A DNA stretch of 64,000 bases from Thalassoglobus polymorphus (GTDB lineage Bacteria > Planctomycetota > Planctomycetia > Planctomycetales > Planctomycetaceae): positions 5,282,001-5,346,000 of the forward strand of contig NZ_CP036267.1 of assembly GCF_007744255.1 (NCBI RefSeq). Direction: 5' to 3'. Position numbers and translations under genes: made by a program. Positions 28,058-36,732 of the stretch are shown here, piece after piece. The notes under the pieces were generated by a model. That model was not told the DNA's origin and did not search any database. It saw only the letters and a list, made by a program, of their open reading frames with translations. Within the stretch, counting starts at the first letter, position 1; the number at the start of each line of letters is the position of its first letter.

Positions 28058-28240
28058 TAGAGCATCTTTCGAATTGGTTTGCAGGTTCTGCCTTGTGGCG
28101 AACAGCATTTTTACTAGAAACAGTCCGAAAACCTCTGGAACAGTCGCTTTCCTCAAAGCTTGAGAGAGCAGTTTCAAGTTTCAGAATCAGTTCTAGAGAA
28201 ATGCGTTCTTCACGGGCAAACGGTAGAGCAAACTGCTCTA
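28058..28240 (+). repeat. Family-A element A2, interrupted by B2
   Basis: Starts TAGAGCATCTTTCGAATTGG and ends with the subterminal hairpin TAGAGCAaacTGCTCTA. Total length is 183 bp. Removing B2 (75 bp) and one CTAG copy leaves exactly 104 bp, the length of every uninterrupted A copy. The outer flanks are TTAG and CTAA. Confidence 0.92.
28118..28192 (+). mobile_element. Family-B element B2 inserted in A2 with CTAG duplication
   Basis: A 75-bp core AAACAGTCCGAAAACC...GAATCAGTT, flanked directly by CTAG at 28114-28117 and 28193-28196. The uninterrupted A copies have one CTAG (or a variant) at the same place, the apex of A's internal hairpin. There is no coding capacity, so any transposase must act in trans. 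Confidence 0.9.
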
Positions 28241-28335
28241 AGTGCCAGCAAAGATTTCCCTACCGATTTGGTTTGGAAACAACCTGACAAGATTCATTGC
28301 TTTTGCCTGCTCAGCACTGAGGACATTTTAAGACG

Positions 28336-28899
28336 ATGCCAAATCTGAATCATCATTTGATTTCCGATGTGATCCGTTCGCGACGAACGATCAATCAATT
28401 CGCTCCAGAACCTGTCCCGACTGAAATTGTATTAGAAGGTCTCGAACTGGCAATCTGGGCTCCGAATCACAAGCTGACTCAGCCGTGGAGATTCTATCTA
28501 CTTGGTAAAGAAACTTCGCAGAGAATCGTAAACCTCAATGCTGAGATGGTTCAGGAATCAAAAGGACAAGAAGCTGCCCAGAAGAAACGTGAAAGGTGGT
28601 CCACCATCCCCGGTTGGCTCGTCGTAACATCTCAACGATCTGATGACGCGATACGCGACAAAGAAGACTACGCTTCCGTTTGCTGCGCCATTCAAAACTT
28701 GTCACTCTTTTTATGGGATGCCGGGATTGGCATGAAATGGACAACCGGCCCGGTCACCCGTAGCGATGAGATTTATGAAATTCTCAATCTGGACCGTAAA
28801 CAGGAAGAGATCGTTGGAGTGATGTGGTATGGTTACCCGGCTGAAACTCCACAAATGAAACGCCGACCAGCATCGGAATTCGTGACGCAACTTCCGTAA
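28336..28899 (+). CDS. Nitroreductase family protein
   Basis: 187-aa FMN-dependent nitroreductase-fold protein, nearest in size to the small YdjA/TdcA-type group. Visible features are the N-terminal VIRSRRTINQFAPEPVP with the Arg-Ser-Arg-Arg FMN-binding pattern, LAIWAPNHKLTQPWRFYLL, and a C-terminal IVGVMWYGYPAE loop. It is cytoplasmic, with no signal peptide. Such enzymes reduce nitro or quinone compounds with NAD(P)H; the natural substrate is not readable. It is probably monocistronic, with a family-C motif and family-A copy A3 downstream. Confidence 0.87.
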   Translation: MPNLNHHLISDVIRSRRTINQFAPEPVPTEIVLEGLELAIWAPNHKLTQPWRFYLLGKETSQRIVNLNAEMVQESKGQEAAQKKRERWSTIPGWLVVTSQRSDDAIRDKEDYASVCCAIQNLSLFLWDAGIGMKWTTGPVTRSDEIYEILNLDRKQEEIVGVMWYGYPAETPQMKRRPASEFVTQLP

Positions 28900-28908
28900 C
28901 TTTCACAG

Positions 28909-28931
28909 ACACGACAAGCATTGAAAATGCC
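28909..28931 (+). repeat. Family-C short motif, copy C1
   Basis: CACGACAAGCATTGAAAATG, with GCATTgaaAATGC able to form a small hairpin. It lies just after the nitroreductase gene. Confidence 0.6.
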
Positions 28932-28982
28932 CTGAAAGCGTGGAGCTTCAGTTCCTGAATTCCAACTTCTGATTCCCAGCTC

Positions 28983-29086
28983 TAGAGCAGTTTGCTCTAC
29001 TTTGTGCCCGTGAAGAACACATTTCTCTAATAAAAATGCTGTTCGCCACGAGGCAGATCCTGCAAACCAATTCGAACGATGCTCTA
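28983..29086 (-). repeat. Family-A palindromic element, copy A3
   Basis: An intact 104-bp copy in reverse orientation, from TAGAGCAGTTTGCTCTA to GATGCTCTA. It ends 3 nt before the ATG of the RlmB-like gene. An ATG inside it (29036) is in frame with that gene. Confidence 0.92.
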
Positions 29087-29089
29087 AAT

Positions 29090-29818
29090 ATGGCAACCCT
29101 GAAACTCACAAACCCACACAGCGTACTCGCGGCCTTAAAACATCGTCCGCAAGATGTGATGGAAGTTCATGCCAGTACAACGAAGAGTAGCGAAGCGTGG
29201 AAGGAGGCTGCAGAGACAGCAAGAAGCATGCGAATTTCGGTTCAGGAACCGATCTCTCAAGGAAATCGCCGTCGGCGCCAAAGAGACGAGAGCGGCCGAA
29301 TCGGGACAACGTACGGTGTCGTTCGCGAGAAATCGAGCGTGACATTGGACGACCTGTTCAGCGATGCATCACCACGAGGTTTGTGGCTTGCGTTCGACCA
29401 GCTTCAAGACCCGCACAATGTCGGAGCCGTCTTTAGAACGGCTGCGTTCTTCGGAGTCAAAGGAGTCATCATGACGCAAGATCGATCAGCTCCATTGACT
29501 GGAACAGTTTACGACACAGCAGCTGGCGGAGTTGAAACAGTTCCGATCGTGATGCAAACAAATCTGTCTCGCGCGCTGGAAGTCGCAAAGAAGAAAGACC
29601 TCTGGGTCCTGGGTACTTCCGAGCATGCGGAAATGAAACTTGCGGAAGTCGATCGAGACCGGCGATGGCTACTTGTGATCGGCAACGAGGAAAAAGGTTT
29701 ACGCCGACTGACGCAAGAAAACTGTGATCAAGTTTGCCAAATTCCGCCACTTGGAGAAGTGACTTCTCTGAACGTCTCCGTTGCAGCGGGCATCATGATG
29801 GCAACACTGACAGGTTGA
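29090..29818 (+). CDS. rlmB: TrmH/SpoU-family rRNA 2'-O-methyltransferase (RlmB-like)
   Basis: 242-aa SPOUT methyltransferase. It has an N-terminal substrate domain (LTNPHSVLAALKHRP...) and the three knot motifs DPHNVGAVFRTAAFFGV, VIGNEEKGLRRL and SLNVSVAAGIMMATL. RlmB methylates the 2'-O of a 23S rRNA guanosine; TrmH-type tRNA targets cannot be excluded. The start at 29090 fits the family N-terminus. The frame extends upstream to an ATG at 29036 inside repeat A3, which would add 18 repeat-derived residues (MLFATRQILQTNSNDALN). No Shine-Dalgarno precedes either start. Confidence 0.9.
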   Translation: MATLKLTNPHSVLAALKHRPQDVMEVHASTTKSSEAWKEAAETARSMRISVQEPISQGNRRRRQRDESGRIGTTYGVVREKSSVTLDDLFSDASPRGLWLAFDQLQDPHNVGAVFRTAAFFGVKGVIMTQDRSAPLTGTVYDTAAGGVETVPIVMQTNLSRALEVAKKKDLWVLGTSEHAEMKLAEVDRDRRWLLVIGNEEKGLRRLTQENCDQVCQIPPLGEVTSLNVSVAAGIMMATLTG

Positions 29819-29941
29819 GCGTCTCAGAGGTTGAGTGGGTCGTCGTAATAGAGAGTCGCTTCGCATTTTAGCGCGAAGCGACAAACTTTCTTATCCAAGC
29901 ACTCTCGTGAGATAACGCCACGAAGTGATCTATATCAATAA

Positions 29942-30373
29942 CTACGCGTTGTTGACAGCTGCCTGCCAGTCGACACGAGGGGCATCAGCCCAGAGATTTT
30001 CCAGGTCGTATAGGTTTCTCGCATCGGGCGAGAAGACGTGCAGGACAACATCACCGTAATCCTGGCAAACCCATTCGGTTTCATAGCCGGACGTACTGCG
30101 CCGTTGCGAACCGACATCTCTCATCGCATCGTCGGAATGGTCAGCGATTGCGTGAAGCTGCCGGCGACTTTTTCCAGTTGTAACCACGAAGTAGTCAAAC
30201 AATGGAGTCACCTGCGTGAGGTCGAGCACGACTGTGTCCAAACCTCGATATTCATCGCAGACATTCGCAATTCGACAGGCGTTTTCGAGCGCTCTTTGAA
30301 CCACAGCTTCCGAACGGATCGCTGTGACTTGGCCGTCTGTTTTGCTGACACGGGTTTGGGTGGCATTTGTCAA
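29942..30373 (-). CDS. rsfS: Ribosomal silencing factor RsfS
   Basis: 143-aa RsfS/YbeB/Iojap family protein that binds ribosomal protein uL14 and blocks subunit joining in stationary phase or starvation. The conserved core is visible as LDTVVLDLTQVTPLFDYFVVTTG, then RRQLHAIADHSDDAM and DYGDVVLHVFSPDARNLYDLENLW. The N-terminus is about 35 residues longer than in E. coli. In many bacteria it neighbours nadD; here it is isolated and converges on rlmB. Confidence 0.95.
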   Translation of the reverse strand: MTNATQTRVSKTDGQVTAIRSEAVVQRALENACRIANVCDEYRGLDTVVLDLTQVTPLFDYFVVTTGKSRRQLHAIADHSDDAMRDVGSQRRSTSGYETEWVCQDYGDVVLHVFSPDARNLYDLENLWADAPRVDWQAAVNNA

Positions 30374-30698
30374 TTCAGTATCCTTTCACTTGCAATGTGA
30401 GCTGGGCGAAAATCATCCCGCCAGCTTGGCTGTTGACTCTACCGATATTCTACGCATTTCGAATGCGATTCAGGGCAATGTTTTTGAAAGGGAGGAAGAA
30501 ATCCTAATTTTCTTCACATTTTTCTAATTTTTTCCTGAAATCGGCCGAGTCCTCACATTATCAAAGGACACAAAGATTGGGTGAAATGTTCACCAAAGAC
30601 GCATCTCCGCAGACTGATTTGTTGAGAATCAGTCCGAAAATCTCTGAAGTCTCTGATTTTCACTACCGCTGAAAAATGCCTCGCAGCAGTTACGCTGA
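30374..30698. other. Intergenic gap with a partial B copy
   Basis: 325 bp between rsfS and the hppA stop codon. It contains a small perfect hairpin CGCATTtcgAATGCG (30453-30467) and a fragment of a family-B element (30624-30655). No gene is seen. Confidence 0.5.
30624..30655 (+). repeat. Partial family-B element, copy B7
   Basis: AGAATCAGTCCGAAAATCTC matches the left arm of family B; the right arm is absent. It lies about 45 bp after the hppA stop codon on the opposite strand. Confidence 0.65.
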
Positions 30699-33290
30699 TC
30701 ACAGATGCAGAGAAAATTGCACGATCAGTCCAGCGAAGACAATGCTGACGATGCTCATCAACTTGATGAGAATGTTCAGGCTTGGACCAGAGGTATCCTT
30801 GAACGGGTCCCCAACGGTATCGCCGACGACTGCAGCTTTGTGAGCGTCGGTCCCTTTCCCGCCATGAGCACCAGCTTCGATATACTTCTTTGCATTGTCC
30901 CAGGCACCACCTGCATTGGACATCATGACTGCAACAGCAAAGCCTGAGGTCAACCCGCCAGCGAGCATTCCCATGACTCCGCCAACACCAAGCACCATCC
31001 CGACCAAAACAGGCACAATGAGCCCCAATAGTGCCGGGACAATCATTTCTCGCTGAGCAGCACGAGTACTAATATCAACACACGATGCGTAGTCGGGCTC
31101 GCCAGTCCCTTCCATGATCCCTGCAATTTCATGGAACTGCCTGCGGACCTCTTTCACCATAGACTGCGCCGAGCGACCAACCGCTTTCATTGTCATTGCA
31201 CAGAAGACGAACGCCAGCATCACCCCCATGAACATCCCGACAAGCACCTTCGGGTTCATGATGGTGACGTTATAAAAACGAACAAAGTCAGGCATCCGGG
31301 CGGTTGCCGTGTTGACGATCATGCCATCATCGACCAGTTCATCAATGTCGATCTGGACTGTCTCGCCGATTTTGGCTTCGTCACCAATGAGCGATTCTGT
31401 TTTTATCGCCTGATTCTTCGAAACTGGTTCATAGACAAGAAAAGCGGAGTTCTTGTTTGTGTCAGGTAAGCGAACTGCAAGGACTCCTGAATCGACGACG
31501 AATGCATTCGTCTTGTCTTCGTCCTCAGTCTGAGCGACAACAATCGGTTCCACCCAGCGATCAAAACCAACTCGGACCTCTTCCATGTAAGCCGCTAACA
31601 ATGCGAGAGCCGTCAGTGCAGCTGAGCCAATCGCAAACCCTTTTCCAGTGGCGGCGGTCGTGTTCCCTAAACTGTCGAGAGCATCAGTTCTCTGGCGGAC
31701 CTGAGGGTCCTGATCACTCATTTGAGCGTTGCCCCCTGCGTTGTCGGCAATGGGACCATACGCATCTGTAGCTAGTGTGATTCCAAGCGTACTGAGCATC
31801 CCGACTGCTGCAATCGCAACTCCGTAGAGTCCCATCGCAAACAGATCCGCATCTGCATAATGAAATCCGGTGCAGGCACCAAAGGCAACCAGAATCGCTG
31901 CGCCGACAACCACAATAGGAACCCAAACGCTGTAAAACCCTTCAGCGACACCCGCGATAATGACTGTTGCCGGACCAGTGACCGACTGGTCGGCAATTCT
32001 TTTCGTCGGTGCATAAACATCACTTGTGGCGTGTTCCGTCCACCAGCCGATCACCCAACCAGAGACCAGACCGGAGAGAATCGCGATGAGCACTCCGAAC
32101 ATTTCTGTTCCGTGTCGCAGTCCATCTGCAGCGAGTTGTTCAGAGACAGAATCCGAAGGCCGAACGAGCATCAGATAAACCATAATGGCCGAAACCGCAG
32201 CAACTCCGAGGCTGCTGCCATTGATGCCGGTTCCCAATGCTTTCAGTAGTTTCTTCTGATCAGCGTTCTCATCGGTACGAACGAGATAGATCCCCATAAT
32301 CGAAAGGCCGATCCCTAAACCAGCCAGGACCATCGGCAAAAGCATCATCATCATTTGCATCTTGAGATGCCCCTGATACGCCGCCACACCGATGGCTGCC
32401 GATGCTAAAATTGAACCGGAGTATGACTCGTACAGGTCTGCCCCCATTCCGGCGACATCTCCAACATTATCTCCGACGTTGTCTGCAATGGTCGCAGGGT
32501 TTCTTGGGTCGTCTTCGGGAATCCCGGCTTCAACCTTCCCGACGAGATCTGCTCCGACGTCTGCGGCCTTCGTAAAGATCCCTCCACCAACGCGAGCGAA
32601 CAATGCCTGGCTGCTGGCTCCCATTCCGAAGCACAACATCGTTACTGTAATTTCCTGGATTGTCAGTGTAGTCCCGAGCAAAGGGAAGACCCAATACAGC
32701 ACAGCAAACCACATACAGATATCGATCAACCCCAGACCGACGACCGTCAGCCCCATCACCGCTCCACTACGAAACGCAACCTGCAAACCATCGTTCAGGC
32801 TGGTTTTACAAGCTTGCGCTGTACGTGAGCTTGCCAGCGTGGCGGTCTTCATCCCGCACCAGCCAGCGAGAGCTGAAAAGAAACCGCCCGATAAAAATGC
32901 GATGGGAACAATGGTTGACTGTGCTTTAAATGCATAAGCAAGCAGCAACAAGAGCGCGGATGTCACCACGAAGAAAATTGCAACAACACGATATTGCCGC
33001 GACAAATAAGCATCCGCTCCTTCACGGACGAAGCCGGCGATTCTGGCCATCGCCTCATCACCTTCGTCCTGCTCGACCATCCACTTAAAGAATCGATACG
33101 CAAAGGAAAGAGCAGCGATTGCTCCCCCAAGAGCGATGAGCCAGCTGACGATGACTCCCTCAGTTGGGACGTCATTCGAATCCGCCGCCAGAAGGGGCGA
33201 CGCAGCAAAGATGGTGGCGAAACTCACAAGCCCGACTTGCAGACGCCTCCAGAGTGTCGATCCCGAAGCTCTGTCTTCATTGATGAACAT
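30699..33290 (-). CDS. hppA: Membrane-bound ion-translocating pyrophosphatase
   Basis: 863-aa integral membrane pyrophosphatase that couples pyrophosphate hydrolysis to H+ or Na+ export. Signature residues are present: DVGADLVGK (244-252), the DDPRNPATIADNVGDNVGD Mg-PPi site, DAYGPIADNAGG and the C-terminal GDTVGDPFKDTSGPSLN. The GNTTAATGKGF motif (542-552) has Ala rather than Lys, the mark of K+-dependent enzymes. Unusually, about 100 mostly hydrophilic residues (about 572-675) are inserted before MNPKVLVGMFMG, making it longer than typical bacterial forms. A signal-like N-terminus (LVSFATIFAASPLLAA) precedes the first core helix. H+ versus Na+ specificity cannot be decided by eye. Confidence 0.95.
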   Translation of the reverse strand: MFINEDRASGSTLWRRLQVGLVSFATIFAASPLLAADSNDVPTEGVIVSWLIALGGAIAALSFAYRFFKWMVEQDEGDEAMARIAGFVREGADAYLSRQYRVVAIFFVVTSALLLLLAYAFKAQSTIVPIAFLSGGFFSALAGWCGMKTATLASSRTAQACKTSLNDGLQVAFRSGAVMGLTVVGLGLIDICMWFAVLYWVFPLLGTTLTIQEITVTMLCFGMGASSQALFARVGGGIFTKAADVGADLVGKVEAGIPEDDPRNPATIADNVGDNVGDVAGMGADLYESYSGSILASAAIGVAAYQGHLKMQMMMMLLPMVLAGLGIGLSIMGIYLVRTDENADQKKLLKALGTGINGSSLGVAAVSAIMVYLMLVRPSDSVSEQLAADGLRHGTEMFGVLIAILSGLVSGWVIGWWTEHATSDVYAPTKRIADQSVTGPATVIIAGVAEGFYSVWVPIVVVGAAILVAFGACTGFHYADADLFAMGLYGVAIAAVGMLSTLGITLATDAYGPIADNAGGNAQMSDQDPQVRQRTDALDSLGNTTAATGKGFAIGSAALTALALLAAYMEEVRVGFDRWVEPIVVAQTEDEDKTNAFVVDSGVLAVRLPDTNKNSAFLVYEPVSKNQAIKTESLIGDEAKIGETVQIDIDELVDDGMIVNTATARMPDFVRFYNVTIMNPKVLVGMFMGVMLAFVFCAMTMKAVGRSAQSMVKEVRRQFHEIAGIMEGTGEPDYASCVDISTRAAQREMIVPALLGLIVPVLVGMVLGVGGVMGMLAGGLTSGFAVAVMMSNAGGAWDNAKKYIEAGAHGGKGTDAHKAAVVGDTVGDPFKDTSGPSLNILIKLMSIVSIVFAGLIVQFSLHL

Positions 33291-33732
33291 CTACGATCCG
33301 CTCCTCGATTCCGCTTTGGCGTTCGTCATAACTTGCCAAAAACTAACACTGTAAATCTCGACACCGCACCATGATCAAAAAACTAAATCTTTTTGATCTC
33401 CAATACCCCAGTCATGAACTTCAGTCCAATCATGGAACAAAGAATTCAAGCCAAACTGAACCAAACTCATACACGTAGTTGGATGCGTCGCTCGTTGAGC
33501 AGAGTCTAGGCGGGTCGAAATTCAGCTGTCAATGAGCAGAATCAACAGAGCTGCATGTTGTGGAAGAAAATCTCAAAATTCTTCTCGACACTTCATGTTC
33601 GCCAGTTTGAAGGATTAACCTGTTGAACGAACTTCGACTGATTCAGTCATCGAGGAACCCTTCACGTTGCAGTGTCCTCGCAGAGCGCTAGAATTAATGA
33701 AAACACAAAGCTCGGAGCAAGCCAAGGATATC
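33291..33732. other. Divergent gap between hppA and the kinase gene
   Basis: 442 bp expected to hold both promoters. No element copy, strong hairpin or small gene was seen. Confidence 0.5.
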
Positions 33733-34626
33733 ATGACTACTTCTCAAAATTCACCGATTGTGGTTGGGCTAGGTGAAATTCTCTGGGATGTTTTCCCCGA
33801 TGAAAAGCGCCCCGGTGGAGCGCCTGCAAATGTTGCATTCCAGGTACAACAACTTGGCGGCCAAGGCGTGATCGTCAGCCGCATCGGGACAGATCCATCA
33901 GGGGATGAGCTTCTCGCGTTTCTTGAATCGAAAGGGTTGCAAACCTCCGCTATTCAGCGAGATCCGACAGCCCCGACTGGTCGCGTGACAGTTTCGTTCA
34001 ATGAACAGAATCAACCAGAGTATGTGATTCACGAAGGTGTTGCCTGGGACAACCTTGAATTTCACGACGAACTCTCGCAACTCATGCAGAAAGCGAAAGC
34101 TGTTTGCTTCGGGACACTCGCGCAACGTTGCGAGAAATCAAGGACATCAATTCAACAAGCTGTGCGGGCCACATCACCCGACTGCCTGCGAGTGTACGAC
34201 GTCAACATTCGCCAAGACTACTATGAGATTGCCTGGATTGAAGCCTCTTTAAAATTGGCGAACATCATCAAGCTGAACGACGAAGAAGTCGAATTGCTGG
34301 CACCTTTACTGGGGGTCCCGTCGGATTTCCAAGCATTCTCCAAAGAACTCATCCAGAAATTCGATCTCAATCTGGTTTGCATCACGCGTGGAGCCAATGG
34401 CTGCTTGTTGAGCAGTCAAGACGAGACTGTTGATGTCGCTGGCGAACAGATTCAAGTCGCTGACACCGTCGGAGCGGGAGACGCCTTCACGGCGGGGTTG
34501 ATCGTTTCTCAGCTGCAAGGCAAAACACTGAAAGTTTCCGGTCAATTCGCCAACAAGGTCGGCGGCATCGTGGCCTCACATCACGGAGCGATGCCTGAAC
34601 TCAAGGATGTTTTCGCGAATCTGTAA
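33733..34626 (+). CDS. PfkB-family carbohydrate kinase (fructokinase-like)
   Basis: 297-aa ribokinase-fold kinase. PfkB signature 1 is seen as RPGGAPANVAFQVQQLGG and signature 2 as DTVGAGDAFTAGLIV with the catalytic Asp. The start VVGLGEILWDVFPDEKRPGG is typical of bacterial fructokinases, but 2-keto-3-deoxygluconate kinase is an alternative worth noting because a hexuronate-type operon lies 2 kb downstream. I chose the ATG at 33733 because AAGGA lies just upstream; ATGs at 33667 and 33697 would add 22 or 12 residues. It appears to be alone in its transcript. Confidence 0.87.
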   Translation: MTTSQNSPIVVGLGEILWDVFPDEKRPGGAPANVAFQVQQLGGQGVIVSRIGTDPSGDELLAFLESKGLQTSAIQRDPTAPTGRVTVSFNEQNQPEYVIHEGVAWDNLEFHDELSQLMQKAKAVCFGTLAQRCEKSRTSIQQAVRATSPDCLRVYDVNIRQDYYEIAWIEASLKLANIIKLNDEEVELLAPLLGVPSDFQAFSKELIQKFDLNLVCITRGANGCLLSSQDETVDVAGEQIQVADTVGAGDAFTAGLIVSQLQGKTLKVSGQFANKVGGIVASHHGAMPELKDVFANL

Positions 34627-34835
34627 AGCCAGCAGGCAGAAATCAACCGACTTCGTTCGGCGCCACGAACCTCGCCCGGCGACAATGTCGCGGAACACGA
34701 TACCTCGTAACACATCGCATCGGAGCACAATTTGCGGCGATACTTTGAATCACTTTGGATTCCAGCAGCTTCGCGGTACACTCACATTGAAACGGAATTT
34801 CCGAAGAAACCACAAACAAATTGAGTCGACATCTT

Positions 34836-36605
34836 ATGCCAAAACAATGGAGGTTTGCACCACACGATCAGGGAGCGATCAAGCGATTGACCAAAGAGAT
34901 GTCCTGTTCGCCACTGCTTGCTCAAGTCTTGGCTGCGCGTGGAATTGAGTCGAAAGAACAAGCACTCAAGCTGTATACCACCCAAATGAAAGACTTGCAC
35001 GATCCGGGATTATTACCCGGAGTGGAAGAGGCATCGGACCGCATGATCGCTGCGATGAAATCTCAGCGACGGATCACGATTTATGGGGACTACGACGTCG
35101 ATGGCGTGACCGCAACGAGTATCCTGTGGCACTGCTTGAAACTCGCCGGGGCCAAGGTCGACTATTACATCCCCTGCCGACTCGAAGAAGGGTATGGCCT
35201 GAATCTGGAAGCGATTCGGACCCTCCACGAAGAAGACCCCGATCGACTCGTGATCACAGTTGACTGTGGAATCTGCAGCCTGAAAGAAGCAGCACTCGCA
35301 AAAGAGCTCGGCCTGGAATTGATCATCACCGATCACCACACCATGCTGGACGAATTGCCAGACGCAGCGACGAACGTCCATCCACGATTGCCGGGCAGTG
35401 AATATCCATTCAAGGAGCTTTGCGGGGCTGGCGTCGCCTTCAAGCTGGCGTGGGCTGTTTGCCAAAAACTGGGTGACGGAACAAAAGCTTCTCCGCGAAT
35501 GCGTGAGTACCTGAAATCCGCCGTCGGACTGGCAGCCATCGGGACAGTTGCCGATGTCGTCCCGCTCATCGGCGAAAATCGAATCATTGTGCAATACGGC
35601 CTGTCAACACTGCTCGACAAATCCATGACCGGCCTGTCGATGCTTCTGAAAGTCGCCAATCTCGATGAACAAAAAGAGCTGAGTGCCGAAGATATCGGAT
35701 TCGGAATCGGCCCGCGTATCAACGCAGCTGGCCGTCTGGGACAAGCTCGGCTCGCAGTCGAATTGCTCACCACTGAGAATCGTCAACGCGCTGCACAACT
35801 GGCCGACTATATGGATCAGCTCAACAAAGATCGACAAAAAGTTGAGCGAAAGATTTACAAACAGGCCAAAGAACAGATCGAAGAAAACCCCGAATGGCTC
35901 GAATCAGGTGCACTCGTCTTAGCGAGTGAAGACTGGCACCCCGGAGTCATCGGTATCGTTGCCAGCCGGATTGCCGAAAAGTACGAACGTCCGACAATCA
36001 TGATTGCAATGAACGCAGAGTCAGGAATCGGACAAGGGTCAGGACGCTCCTTCCATGGATACGACTTGCACTCCGGCTTGTCCGCTTGCAGCGAACTCCT
36101 CGAGGCCTTTGGAGGTCACAAAGCAGCAGCTGGCTTACGGGTCAAGTCCGAGCAACTCGATGACTTTCGCCAAACACTCGGTCAAATCGCCTTGGAAGAT
36201 AACTCGTCCGATTCAGCCCAACCTGAACTAGACGTTGATGCCGAAGTGACACTCCACGACTTAACGCATCGTGCAGTCAAAGAGCTCGACTGGCTCGGAC
36301 CATACGGAGCGGCACATCGTCGACCAATCTTTTCAGCAAGCAACATCGAATTAGTTGAGCCTCCGAAAAAAATGGGGGGAGGCGAACGCCACCTCTCACT
36401 GAGAGTCCGAGACGGCAGCAAGGTTCTCCGTGCCGTTGCTTTCGGAAAAGGAGAATGGGCGGATGAAATGCAAGAGGCCATCACAGGCCCCTTCTCAATT
36501 TGCTTCACCACTAACATGAACCGCTTCCGAGGTTATGAAACGGTCGAACTCAAACTGGTCGACTGGCAACCCTCGGTCCAACATTCAAAAATTCGCTCGA
36601 CATAA
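34836..36605 (+). CDS. recJ: Single-stranded-DNA-specific exonuclease RecJ
   Basis: 589-aa DHH-family 5'-3' exonuclease acting in recombination and mismatch or base-excision repair. Motifs are visible in order: TIYGDYDVDGVTATSILW, VDCGICS, IITDHHTM (the DHH triad), then the DHHA1 domain with SGRSFHGYDLHSGL and EAFGGHKAAAGL, and a C-terminal OB-like domain (VEPPKKMGGGERHLSLRVRD). Length matches the family. The ATG at 34836 is preferred over an in-frame TTG at 34821. Confidence 0.96.
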   Translation: MPKQWRFAPHDQGAIKRLTKEMSCSPLLAQVLAARGIESKEQALKLYTTQMKDLHDPGLLPGVEEASDRMIAAMKSQRRITIYGDYDVDGVTATSILWHCLKLAGAKVDYYIPCRLEEGYGLNLEAIRTLHEEDPDRLVITVDCGICSLKEAALAKELGLELIITDHHTMLDELPDAATNVHPRLPGSEYPFKELCGAGVAFKLAWAVCQKLGDGTKASPRMREYLKSAVGLAAIGTVADVVPLIGENRIIVQYGLSTLLDKSMTGLSMLLKVANLDEQKELSAEDIGFGIGPRINAAGRLGQARLAVELLTTENRQRAAQLADYMDQLNKDRQKVERKIYKQAKEQIEENPEWLESGALVLASEDWHPGVIGIVASRIAEKYERPTIMIAMNAESGIGQGSGRSFHGYDLHSGLSACSELLEAFGGHKAAAGLRVKSEQLDDFRQTLGQIALEDNSSDSAQPELDVDAEVTLHDLTHRAVKELDWLGPYGAAHRRPIFSASNIELVEPPKKMGGGERHLSLRVRDGSKVLRAVAFGKGEWADEMQEAITGPFSICFTTNMNRFRGYETVELKLVDWQPSVQHSKIRST

Positions 36606-36732
36606 ACCGCTAAACAGACTCTCCGCTTTAATGGTGAACACATGGTTTGTTCGACGATGACAATCACACCAGCTAAGATGCCGCCACAATTATTGCGTTT
36701 CCCACATAAGTGAAGTTCAGCAGGCGGCCACA

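Larger units (their letters stand above)
27806..28335. other. Divergent gap holding the nested A2/B2 elements
   Basis: 530 bp between the divergent FAD oxidoreductase and nitroreductase genes. The main content is family-A copy A2 (28058-28240) with family-B copy B2 inside it. An open frame ending at 28060 is mostly antisense to the oxidoreductase and is not called. Confidence 0.65.

Noticed and set aside
27587..28060. 157-codon plus-strand frame ending at the TAG of element A2
   Set aside because: Most of it is antisense to the FAD oxidoreductase gene, with no recognisable domain; the stop coincidence is probably chance.
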